64,000 nt of DNA from Cupriavidus necator (GTDB lineage Bacteria > Pseudomonadota > Gammaproteobacteria > Burkholderiales > Burkholderiaceae). The DNA is taken from contig NZ_SROX01000005.1 of the NCBI RefSeq assembly GCF_013141915.1, positions 186,001-250,000 of the forward strand, in the 5' to 3' direction. Numbering within the stretch: the first letter of the stretch is position 1; each line of letters starts with the position of its first letter. The notes below the pieces were generated by a model. The model was not told the DNA's origin, did no database searches, and saw only the letters and a list, made by a program, of their open reading frames with translations. Positions 27,892-35,940 of this stretch are shown here, one piece after another. A program made the translations under genes and the position numbers.

Positions 27892-29307
27892 GTGTCTTTT
27901 GTCTTTTCCCGTGTTGCCGTAGCTGTCCTGCTGGTATCAGGGGCCGTGGCGGGGCCCGCGCCGAGCTTTGCCGCCGAACCCGTCGCCGCACGCCCTGCCG
28001 ATCCGCTTCCTACCGCAGACTCCGCACAGGCCGCACAGGCCGCCCCCGGCCCGTGCGCGCCGCCGCCGGCCCACGCCTCGCTGACGCTGGCCCAGGTGCG
28101 CCTGGACGCGATGCGGTGCAACCCCACCATCATCGCCGCCCGCCGCGGGGTTGAAGCCAGCCAGGCCGATGTGCAGATTGCGTCGCAACGCCCGAACCCG
28201 GTGCTGAGCCTGGGCGTGGAGAACATCAACCCGCATGCCGGGGTCGGCTCGGGCAACCTGCGCAGCAAGACGGTGGACTCCACGCTGCGCGTGGACCAGC
28301 TCGTCGAGACCGCCAACAAGGGCAACCTGCGCGTGGATGCCGCGCGCAAGGCCAGTGCCGCCGCCGGTGAAGTGGTGCAGGCAGTCATGGCGCAGCAGAC
28401 CGGCGTGGCGGAGCAGGCCTTCTTCGAGGCCCTGGTCAGCCAGGAACGCGTGGCGGTACTGCGCGAAACGCTGGCGCTGTACGAGCGCACCCGCCAGGCC
28501 AGCGAGACGCGCCTGAAGGCCGGCGACGTGGCGCGCGCCGACGTGACCAAGCTGCAGCTTGACGCCCTGCGGGCCCAGAACGACATGCGCCAGGCCATCA
28601 CCGACCATTACCGCGACAAGGCCATGCTGGCGCAGGCGATGGGCGTACCTGGCACGCTTGCCGACAACCGGCTGGTGGCGGACTGGCCGGCGCTTGATGC
28701 CGCCGTGCCGCAACCAGACCCCGACACGCTCCAGCGCCGGCCCGACGTGACCGCGGCTGAAGCCCGCCTGGCCGCCGCCGCCGCGTCGCGCGACCTTGCC
28801 CGCGCCGGGCGGGTGCCCGATGTGACCATCGGTGCCCAGGCGGAGCACTACCCGACCTCGCCCACCAACAGCTACGGCTCCGGCAACAGCTTCGGCGTGT
28901 TCGTGTCGATCCCGCTGTTCGTGCGGCACCGCAATGGCGGCGAGGCGCGCCGCGCCGAAGTCGATTACTACGCCGCGCTGGACGACCGCAACCGTGTGAT
29001 GCTAGAGGCCGGCAACGAGATCGACCGCCTGCGCAGCCAGCTCGAGACCGCGCGCCAGTCGCTGCGGCAGATGCGAGAGGAGGTGCTGCCGGCGGCCGAG
29101 AGCGTGGCCAGCAGTGCCGAGTTCGCCTACAGCAAGGGCGCCACCGGCGTGCTCGACCTGCTCGACGCGCGCCGCGCGCTGCGCCAGACCCGGCTGGATG
29201 CCACCGAAGCGCAGGGCGAGTACGCCAAGGCGCTGTCGGCGTATCGCGTCGCGCTGCAGACCTCTACCACCACGGGCGCACCCGTGGCTTCGCAGGCACG
29301 TCCCTGA
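27892..29307 (+). CDS. Outer membrane efflux factor (CzcC/TolC family)
   Basis: Outer-membrane channel subunit of an RND exporter, 471 residues with a signal peptide (about 1-28). It has the two repeated OEP domains: LTLAQVRLDAMRCNPTIIAARRGVEASQADVQIASQRPNPVLSLG opens the first and RRPDVTAAEARLAAAAASRDLARAGRVPDVTIGA the second. The start is GTG at 27892 without an obvious ribosome site. It leads a three-gene operon with the adaptor (23 bp later) and the pump. The fit to CzcC/CnrC-type proteins agrees with the HME class of the pump. Confidence 0.88.
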   Translation: MSFVFSRVAVAVLLVSGAVAGPAPSFAAEPVAARPADPLPTADSAQAAQAAPGPCAPPPAHASLTLAQVRLDAMRCNPTIIAARRGVEASQADVQIASQRPNPVLSLGVENINPHAGVGSGNLRSKTVDSTLRVDQLVETANKGNLRVDAARKASAAAGEVVQAVMAQQTGVAEQAFFEALVSQERVAVLRETLALYERTRQASETRLKAGDVARADVTKLQLDALRAQNDMRQAITDHYRDKAMLAQAMGVPGTLADNRLVADWPALDAAVPQPDPDTLQRRPDVTAAEARLAAAAASRDLARAGRVPDVTIGAQAEHYPTSPTNSYGSGNSFGVFVSIPLFVRHRNGGEARRAEVDYYAALDDRNRVMLEAGNEIDRLRSQLETARQSLRQMREEVLPAAESVASSAEFAYSKGATGVLDLLDARRALRQTRLDATEAQGEYAKALSAYRVALQTSTTTGAPVASQARP

Positions 29308-29330
29308 ACCGCAGTTCCCGCGCATTCTTC

Positions 29331-30581
29331 ATGTCTCTCCTGTCACGCATGTTCCGCCGTACGTCCTGCATCCCTTTTTCCGCCGCCGCGCCGGCAAGCC
29401 TGTCCACGGCCTGCGCCGTGGCGCTGTGCGCGCTGGTGCTGGCCGCGTGCGGCAAGTCCGAAGCGCCCAAGGCCGATGACGATCCCAAGGTCAGCGGCAA
29501 TACCATCCAGTTTCCTGCCAGCGTAAAGACGCTGCCCGGCATCGCCGGCGAGGCCGCCAAAACCGGCGGCGAGCGCATGCTGAGCCTGCCCGGCCGGCTG
29601 GTGTGGAACGAAGACAAGACCGTGCGCGTGGCCACCCCGTTTGCCGGGCGCGTGACCGAGGTGCTGGTGCAGCCGGGCGCCACGGTCAAGGCCGGCCAGC
29701 CGCTGGCGACGCTGACCTCGCCGGAATTCGGCGTGGCCCAGGCCGATGCGCGCAAGGCCGCCGCCGACAGCGCGGTCGCGGCCAAGGCGCTGGCGCGCCA
29801 GCGCGAGCTGTATGGCGCCGGCATCATCGCGCAGAAGGAACTGGAGCAGGCGCAGGCCGATGCCGCGCGCGCCGCGGCCGACCTGCAGCGCACCCAGGCG
29901 GCGCTCAGCCAGTACGGCGCGGCCGCCGCCGGGGCGGCTGGTGTCAACCAGCGCTTCGCGCTGCGCAGCCCGATCGACGGCCTGGTGGTCGAGCGCAACA
30001 TCAACCTCGGCATGGAACTGCGCCCCGACCAGCCCCCGACCGCGCCGCTGTTCCTGGTGACCGATCCGACCACGCTGTGGGCGCAGGTGGATGCGGGCGA
30101 GGCCGACCTGAGCCTGTTCAAGCCCGGCGTCGACGTGCAGCTGACCAGCGCCGCCTGGCCCGGCGAGACCTTTGCCGGCACCGTGGTCAAGATTGCCGAT
30201 TATGTCGATCCGACCGCGCGCAGCATCAAGGTGCGCCTGAGCGTGCCCAACCCCGAGCGCCGCCTGAAGGCCGAGATGTTCGTCACGGCGAAGCTGCCGG
30301 CGGCCTCGTTCAAGGGTATCGCGGTGCCGTCCAAGGCCGTGTTCCTGGCCGACAACCGCAACTATGTGTTCGTGCGCACCGCGCCCAATACCTTCGAGCG
30401 CCGCCAGGTGCGCGTAGGCGTGACGCTGCCCGGCACCACCGAGCTGCTCGAAGGCGTGAAGGACGGCGAGACCGTGGTCAGCGAAGGCAACCTCTACCTG
30501 CAGGACATCCTGCGCGATGCCACCGCGGTGAACGCGGCGCGCGCCGCGCCCGCGGCACCCGCGGCAAAAAAAGCACAATGA
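29331..30581 (+). CDS. RND efflux adaptor lipoprotein (CzcB-like membrane fusion protein)
   Basis: Periplasmic adaptor of 416 residues. A signal with lipobox LAAC (C40) is followed by barrel-sandwich half motif TPFAGRVTEVLVQPGATVKAGQPLATLTSPE, a coiled-coil hairpin (about 137-195), the second lipoyl half (FALRSPIDGLVVERNINLGMEL) and beta-barrel and membrane-proximal domains. It lacks the long His-rich N- or C-terminal metal-binding extension seen in some CzcB proteins, and ends in an Ala/Lys tail. It sits between the channel and pump genes. Confidence 0.9.
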   Translation: MSLLSRMFRRTSCIPFSAAAPASLSTACAVALCALVLAACGKSEAPKADDDPKVSGNTIQFPASVKTLPGIAGEAAKTGGERMLSLPGRLVWNEDKTVRVATPFAGRVTEVLVQPGATVKAGQPLATLTSPEFGVAQADARKAAADSAVAAKALARQRELYGAGIIAQKELEQAQADAARAAADLQRTQAALSQYGAAAAGAAGVNQRFALRSPIDGLVVERNINLGMELRPDQPPTAPLFLVTDPTTLWAQVDAGEADLSLFKPGVDVQLTSAAWPGETFAGTVVKIADYVDPTARSIKVRLSVPNPERRLKAEMFVTAKLPAASFKGIAVPSKAVFLADNRNYVFVRTAPNTFERRQVRVGVTLPGTTELLEGVKDGETVVSEGNLYLQDILRDATAVNAARAAPAAPAAKKAQ

Positions 30582-30594
30582 GGACCGCCGCCCA

Positions 30595-33500
30595 ATGATT
30601 TCGCGTATCGTCAGCTTTGCCCTGCACCAGAAGCTCTTTGTCTGGCTGGGCCTGCTTATCTTCGTCGGGGGCGGTGTCGCCGCGTTCAAGAACCTGCCGA
30701 TCGAAGCCTTCCCGGATGTGTCCGACATCCAGGTCAACGTCATCACGCTGTACCCGGGGCGCGCCGCCGAAGAAGTGGAGCGCCAGGTCACCATCCCGAT
30801 CGAGACCGCGCTGGCGGGCACGCCCAACGCGGTGCGGGTGTTCTCGCATACGCAGTTCGGGCTGTCGTTCATGATGGTGACCTTCAACGACCGCGCCACC
30901 GACGTGGCCGCGCGCCAGCAGATCCTGGAGCGGCTGCGCAGCGTGGACCTGCCCGACGGCGTGCATCCGGACCTGGCGCCGCTGTCCACCGCGATCGGCG
31001 AGATCTACCGCTTCCGGCTGACCGGCAAGGGCTATACGCCGCAGGAACTGCGCACGCTGCAGGACTGGGTGGTGGAGAAGAACCTGCGCCAGGTGCCCGG
31101 CGTGGCCGACCTGGTCACCATCGGCGGCACCATCAAGCAGTATGAAGTCAACCCCAACCTGGCGCGCATGCGCGACGCCAGGATCTCGCTGTCGCAGCTG
31201 TTCACCGCGCTGCAGCGCGCCAACGCCAACGCCGGTGGCGGCGCGGTGGCGCACGGGCGCCAGCAGTTCCTGCTGCGCTCGCTGGGCAGCTTCCGCACCT
31301 CGGCCGATATCGCCAACGTGGTGGTGGCGGAGAACAACGGCACCCCGATCCTGGTGAAGGACATTGCCGACGTGCGCGTCGGCAGCGCTCCGCCGCAAGG
31401 CCTGATGGGCCAGGACGACGAGGAGGACATCGTCTCGGGCATCGTGGTGATGCGCAAGGGCGAAAACCCGTCGCTGGTGCTCGACGCGCTGAAACAGAAG
31501 ATCGCGCTGCTGGACGATCAGATCCTGCCCAAGGGCGTGAAGATCGTGCCGTACTACGACCGCTCCACGCTGATCGACAAGACCCTGCACACGGTGTTCG
31601 GCAACCTGGTGGAGGGCGCGCTGCTGGTGATGGCGGTGCTGTACCTGTTCCTCGCCAACGTGCGCGCCGCGGCGATCGTGGCGCTGATCATCCCGCTGGC
31701 GCTGCTGTCGACCTTCATCGGCCTGACCTGGGTGGGGATCCCGGCCAACCTGCTGTCGCTGGGGGCGATGGACTTCGGTATCATCGTCGACGGCGCGGTG
31801 ATCGTGGTCGAGAATATCTTCAAGCGGCTGGGCGAGCTGAAAGAGCAGCAGATCCAGGACAGCAGGGCGCGCCTGCTGGCGATCCTGCAAGCCACCACCG
31901 AGGTAGGCCGCCCGACCGTGTTCTCGATGGTCATCATCATCGCGGCGCACATCCCGATCTTCACGCTGCAGCGCCACGAGGGCAAGATCTTTGCGCCGAT
32001 GGCGTACACGGTGACGGGCGCGCTGATCGGTTCGCTGATCCTGTCGCTGACACTGGTGCCGCTGCTGTGCCACCTGCTGCTCAAGAAGAACATCGCCCAC
32101 GACGACAACTTCCTGGTGCGCCACTGCAAGCGGCTCTATGCGCCGATGCTGGCGTGGGCCCTGGACCACAAGAAGCTGGTGGTGGGGGCGGCGCTGGGCC
32201 TGCTGGTGGTGACCGTGGGCGCGGGCAAGTTCCTCGGCAGCGAGTTCCTGCCGGAGTTGGACGAAGGCTCGATGTGGGTCAGCTTCGACCTGCCGGCGTC
32301 GGTGTCGATCGACGAGGCGCGCGACCAGGCGCGACTGCTGCGCAGCGTGATCCGCCAGACGCCGGAGGTCAACACCACCATCTCCAAGGTGGGCCGGCCC
32401 GACGATGGCACCGATCCCAAGCTCATCAACACCGTCGAGATCCTGGTTGACCTCAAGCCCGAGAAGCAATGGCGCGGTGGCCTCGACAAGCGCGCCATCA
32501 TCGGCGAGATCGACAAGAACCTGCGCCGGCTCCCCGGCATCGAGCCCAATTTCTCGCAGCCGGTGCGCGACAACATCCTGGAAAGCATCTCGCAGATCAA
32601 GGGCCAGATCGTGATCAAGGTGCAGAGCGACAGCCTGGAGCAGAACAAGAAGGTGGCCGACCAGATCCTGGCCAACGTGCAGTCGGTCAAGGGTGTGATG
32701 CGCGCCTTTATCGACCGCGACGGCGAGCTGCCGCAGTACGTGCTGGAGTTCGACCGCGCCCAGGCCGCGCGCTACGGCATCAACGTGGCCGACGTGCAGG
32801 AGCTGATGGAAACCGCGCTGGCGGGCAAGGCCGCGACCGAGTTGTGGGAGGGCGAGAAGCACTTCAGCGTGGCCGTGCGGCTGAAGCCGTCGGAACGCGC
32901 GCTGCCGAACCTGCCCAATATCTTCATGCAGACCGCCGATGGCGCACAGGTGCCGCTGTCGCAGCTGGTGACCTTCCGCGCCGCTTCCGGCGCGATGAAC
33001 ATCAGCCGCGAGAACGGCCAGCGCACCACCTCGATCGGCATCTTCATCCATGACCGCGACATGGGCAGCGTGGTCAAGGACATGCAGAAGCTGGTGGCGA
33101 AGAACGTCAGGGCCGATGACGTCAAGATCAGCTGGTCGGGCGAGTTCGAGAACCAGGAGCGCGCCATGGCGCGGCTGTCGATCGTGGTGCCGCTGTCGGT
33201 GCTGGTGATCTTCCTGCTGCTGTTCAATGCGTTCAAGTCGTTCAAGAGCGCCACGCTGATCATCTCGAACATCCCGTTCGCGCTGATCGGCGGCGTGTTC
33301 GCGCTGCTGCTGACCGGGATCCCGCTGTCGGTGTCGGCGGCGATCGGCTTTATCGCGCTGTTCGGCCAGGCGGTGCTCAACGGCGTGGTGATGGTGACCT
33401 ACTTCAACCAGCTGCGCGAAGAAGGCATGCCGGTGCGCCAGGCGGTGCTGACCGGCTCGATGGACCGGCTGCGCACGGTGCTGATGACCGCGCTGCTGGC

Positions 33501-33717
33501 CATGCTGGGGCTGTTCCCGATGGCGATCTCGCGCGCCATCGGCTCGGAGACGCAGCGGCCGCTGGCCATCGTCATCATCGGCGGGCTGATCACCGCGACC
33601 GTGCTCACGCTGATCGTGCTGCCGACACTCTATGAATGGATGGTGGGCCGCAACTGGCCGGACGAGGCTGGCGCAGCGCCCGACGAAAACCGGCTGGGGT
33701 CTTCGATTTCCGGCTGA
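30595..33717 (+). CDS. HME-RND family heavy-metal efflux pump (CzcA-like)
   Basis: Proton-driven inner-membrane pump of 1040 residues with the twelve-helix RND layout and two large periplasmic loops. TM4 carries DFGIIVDGAVIVVEN, whose acidic residues define the heavy-metal (HME) class and match the CzcA-type proton/metal relay. Other family marks are FPDVSDIQVNVITLYPGRAAEEVERQVTIPIE near the N-terminus and GFIALFGQAVLNGVVMVTYFNQLR in TM10-11. It starts 13 bp after the adaptor gene. Zn/Co/Cd or Ni export is likely for the class; the exact metal is not decidable here. No czcR/S or cnr-type regulator is adjacent. Confidence 0.93.
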   Translation: MISRIVSFALHQKLFVWLGLLIFVGGGVAAFKNLPIEAFPDVSDIQVNVITLYPGRAAEEVERQVTIPIETALAGTPNAVRVFSHTQFGLSFMMVTFNDRATDVAARQQILERLRSVDLPDGVHPDLAPLSTAIGEIYRFRLTGKGYTPQELRTLQDWVVEKNLRQVPGVADLVTIGGTIKQYEVNPNLARMRDARISLSQLFTALQRANANAGGGAVAHGRQQFLLRSLGSFRTSADIANVVVAENNGTPILVKDIADVRVGSAPPQGLMGQDDEEDIVSGIVVMRKGENPSLVLDALKQKIALLDDQILPKGVKIVPYYDRSTLIDKTLHTVFGNLVEGALLVMAVLYLFLANVRAAAIVALIIPLALLSTFIGLTWVGIPANLLSLGAMDFGIIVDGAVIVVENIFKRLGELKEQQIQDSRARLLAILQATTEVGRPTVFSMVIIIAAHIPIFTLQRHEGKIFAPMAYTVTGALIGSLILSLTLVPLLCHLLLKKNIAHDDNFLVRHCKRLYAPMLAWALDHKKLVVGAALGLLVVTVGAGKFLGSEFLPELDEGSMWVSFDLPASVSIDEARDQARLLRSVIRQTPEVNTTISKVGRPDDGTDPKLINTVEILVDLKPEKQWRGGLDKRAIIGEIDKNLRRLPGIEPNFSQPVRDNILESISQIKGQIVIKVQSDSLEQNKKVADQILANVQSVKGVMRAFIDRDGELPQYVLEFDRAQAARYGINVADVQELMETALAGKAATELWEGEKHFSVAVRLKPSERALPNLPNIFMQTADGAQVPLSQLVTFRAASGAMNISRENGQRTTSIGIFIHDRDMGSVVKDMQKLVAKNVRADDVKISWSGEFENQERAMARLSIVVPLSVLVIFLLLFNAFKSFKSATLIISNIPFALIGGVFALLLTGIPLSVSAAIGFIALFGQAVLNGVVMVTYFNQLREEGMPVRQAVLTGSMDRLRTVLMTALLAMLGLFPMAISRAIGSETQRPLAIVIIGGLITATVLTLIVLPTLYEWMVGRNWPDEAGAAPDENRLGSSISG

Positions 33718-33785
33718 TGACAGTGCCGCGCGGGGGCGTGCCCCTGCGCTGCCTGTCTGGCATCGCAGACATAGGCGATGCCTGG

Positions 33786-33812
33786 CGCCGCCCGCTGCCG
33801 GGCGGCGTTTTT
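33786..33812 (+). terminator. Rho-independent terminator of the efflux operon
   Basis: CGCCGCCCG (33786-33794), loop CTGC, CGGGCGGCG (33799-33807), then TTTTT. A perfect 9-bp GC stem 69 bp after the pump stop. Confidence 0.9.
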
Positions 33813-34030
33813 CATGGCGAGACGCAATCAACAAGCGCTGCGCAACCCGGTGCAGCCATGCATGTGCCGAGCGCGATGCGCTATGTCGGAATAGTCTGAC
33901 GTTCCTTTCGGAGCCCAACGCCTGCTGACCCCATCCCCCCGGGCCTACTCTGTACATACGGCGTGGCCAGCAGCATAGCCGCCGGCCTCTCATGCGTACC
34001 CTTACGCAATCAACCGGAAAGGAGCTCGAC

Positions 34031-34639
34031 ATGATGAAAAAATGGCTGACTGCAGCAGTGTGTTCGATGATGGTTGCAGCCCCGGCAGGCTTTGCCCTGG
34101 CGCAGACCACAGCACCGGCAACGACGGCCCACACGGCTGCAACCGGTACAAGAGCCGACTATGACGCCGCGGTGAAGCAGGCCGACGCAGACTACAAGGC
34201 GGCCACTGCCAAGTGCGACGGCATGAAGGACAACGCCAAGGACGTCTGCAAGGCCGAAGCCAAGCGCGACCGCGATGTGGCCAAGGCCCAGGCCGAAGCC
34301 CGCCGCGACGGCACGCAAAAGTCGATGGCCAAGGCCGAGAAGACCAAGGCCGACCGCGACTATGACGTTGCCAAGGAAATGTGCGACGACAAGAAGGGCA
34401 ATGACAAGGACGTCTGCAAGAAGGACGCCAAGGCCGCGCATGAAAAGGCCCTGACTGCCGCCAAGGTCGACAAGGCCGCGGCGACCGGTTCGCGCGCCGA
34501 TGTCGCTGAAGCCCGCGCTGACGCGAAGAAGGACACCATGGATGCCGCCTACAAGGCCGACAAGGAACGCTGCGACGCCATGTCCGGCGAATCCAAGGAC
34601 AAGTGCCAGGCCGACGTGAAGGCCAAGTACGGCAAGTAA
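34031..34639 (+). CDS. Periplasmic Lys/Ala/Asp-rich protein with cysteine-pair repeats
   Basis: A 202-residue protein with a Sec signal peptide (about 1-25, MMKKWLTAAVCSMMVAAPAGFALAQ). The mature part contains three similar units, each with a cysteine pair about 10-11 residues apart: KCDGMKDNAKDVCKAEAK, MCDDKKGNDKDVCKKDAK and RCDAMSGESKDKCQADVK, each followed or preceded by charged, helical Ala/Lys/Asp repeats. Periplasmic disulfides within each unit are likely. AAAGGAG lies 8 bases before the ATG. It resembles unnamed exported proteins common in Cupriavidus/Ralstonia. The next gene encodes a CsbD-like stress protein, so a general or envelope stress role is a reasonable guess. Confidence 0.85.
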   Translation: MMKKWLTAAVCSMMVAAPAGFALAQTTAPATTAHTAATGTRADYDAAVKQADADYKAATAKCDGMKDNAKDVCKAEAKRDRDVAKAQAEARRDGTQKSMAKAEKTKADRDYDVAKEMCDDKKGNDKDVCKKDAKAAHEKALTAAKVDKAAATGSRADVAEARADAKKDTMDAAYKADKERCDAMSGESKDKCQADVKAKYGK

Positions 34640-34744
34640 GCAGCTTCATTACGGTCCAGCCCGGCCCAAGGGCGGGCCGTTCACCACACCACACGCGAGG
34701 GGACGCTGCCGGCGCCCCCTTGCCATGAAACCTGGGAGCACGAC

Positions 34745-34948
34745 ATGAACTGGGATCAGATCGAAGGCAAGTGGGAACAAGCCAAGGGCAAGGTCAAGGA
34801 GAAGTGGGGCAAGCTGACCGATGACGATATTACGCAGATCAACGGCAAGCGCGACCAGCTCGCCGGCCGCATCCAGGAGCGCTATGGCTATACCAAGGAG
34901 CGCGCCGAGGAAGAGATGAAGGAGTGGGAACGGGATGTGCGGTGGTAA
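34745..34948 (+). CDS. CsbD family stress-response protein
   Basis: Small hydrophilic helical protein of 67 residues (UPF0337). The start MNWDQIEGKWEQAKGKVKEKWGKLTDDD and ERYGYTKERAEEEM are diagnostic of the family, which is induced in general stress in several bacteria and has no known biochemical activity. GGGAG lies 6-7 bases before the ATG. It follows the cysteine-repeat protein by 105 bp and ends at a strong terminator. Confidence 0.93.
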   Translation: MNWDQIEGKWEQAKGKVKEKWGKLTDDDITQINGKRDQLAGRIQERYGYTKERAEEEMKEWERDVRW

Positions 34949-34972
34949 GACGCTGCACGATGGTCTTGTATG

Positions 34973-34996
34973 GCGCCTTCGGGCGCTTTTTTTTTT
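34973..34996 (+). terminator. Rho-independent terminator after csbD-like gene
   Basis: GCGCC (34973-34977), TTCG tetraloop, GGCGC (34982-34986), then ten T residues (34987-34996). Confidence 0.93.
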
Positions 34997-35016
34997 GGTT
35001 CAAGGTTTACCCTAGT

Positions 35017-35034
35017 AGTCTACTTATATAGACT
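35017..35034. promoter_or_regulatory. Operator-like palindrome upstream of gntR
   Basis: AGTCTA (35017-35022), 6-bp spacer CTTATA, TAGACT (35029-35034), within an AT-rich promoter stretch about 70 bp before the gntR start. Position and size suit autoregulation by the GntR protein. Confidence 0.6.
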
Positions 35035-35104
35035 TTTTATACTGTCGGCACCCCCGCCGGAATCCACCGGCACGCTCAATGTGCCCCGCACCGGGCACCC
35101 GCCC

Positions 35105-35890
35105 ATGCCGGAACCTCTTTCCAGCGAACTGCTGTCGCGCAGCCGCCAGCCGGTCTACCTGCAGCTCGCTACCATCTTTCGACGCCAGATCGAAAGCGGC
35201 GCGTGGCGCCAGGGCGCGCGCATCCCGTCGCTGGAGCAGCTGTGCCGCCAGTACGGCGTGGCGCGCATGACCATGCACCATGCGCTGTCGATGCTCGACG
35301 AGGAAGGGCTGCTGGAGCGCTCGCGCGGGCGCGGCACGTTCGTCAAGGCGCCGTGCCGCGCGCGGCGGCAGGTGTCGCTGTCAACCAGCTGGGACGAGGC
35401 CGTTGCCGTCGGCGCGCAGCTCGATACCGAAGCCATGGTCGAGTCGGCCGGCAATGTGCCGCTACCGGACGACCTTGGCATGCCCTGCTCCGGCGAGCGC
35501 GCGCCCGCTTACCACTTCCTGCGCCGGTTGCACCGCCTTGATGGGCGCCCCTTTGCCGTGGGCGAGGTCTATATCGACGCCGAGGTGTTCGCGCGCGAGC
35601 CCGACGCCTTCCGCCAAGGCGCCTCGGTGCCGGTGCTCGACCGTTTTCCCGGGATGTCGGTCAGCACGGCGCGGCAACGGCTGTCGATCGTCGCGGCGGG
35701 GGCGGAATCCGCGGCCGCGCTGGCGCTTGCGGTGGGCGCGCCGGTGGCCGAGCTGCGCCGCTTTGCCTGCGTGCCGCTGGCCTCGGCGGAGGGTGCGGAG
35801 CGCATCGTCTACTTCGCCCGCATTGAGTTCCCGACCGAGTTTGTCTGCCTCGATTTCGACCTGCTGGCCACGCGCCCGCAGACGGCATGA
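35105..35890 (+). CDS. GntR-family regulator, HutC/UTRA subfamily
   Basis: A 261-residue regulator. The N-terminal winged HTH (about 15-80) has QPVYLQLATIFRRQIESGAWRQGARIPSLEQLCRQYGVARMTMHHALSMLDEEGLLERSRGRGTFV, classic for GntR. The C-terminal UTRA domain (about 100-255) would bind the effector. The frame opens at 34970 through the terminator; the ATG at 35105 begins the protein. The stop overlaps an ATG (35887) of the downstream ThDP-enzyme gene, so the pair is one operon and the regulator probably controls it. Confidence 0.9.
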   Translation: MPEPLSSELLSRSRQPVYLQLATIFRRQIESGAWRQGARIPSLEQLCRQYGVARMTMHHALSMLDEEGLLERSRGRGTFVKAPCRARRQVSLSTSWDEAVAVGAQLDTEAMVESAGNVPLPDDLGMPCSGERAPAYHFLRRLHRLDGRPFAVGEVYIDAEVFAREPDAFRQGASVPVLDRFPGMSVSTARQRLSIVAAGAESAAALALAVGAPVAELRRFACVPLASAEGAERIVYFARIEFPTEFVCLDFDLLATRPQTA

Positions 35891-35940
35891 CTGAGCGGTC
35901 CCTGCCCACCCCTGCCAACCCTTCAACCACCGGACCCCAG

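Noticed and set aside
30478..34134. Very long antisense frame opposite the RND pump gene (about 1200 codons)
   Set aside because: It is the complement of a conserved three-gene efflux operon; the product is low-complexity Arg/His/Gln-rich and no family is seen. GC-rich codon bias keeps antisense frames open.
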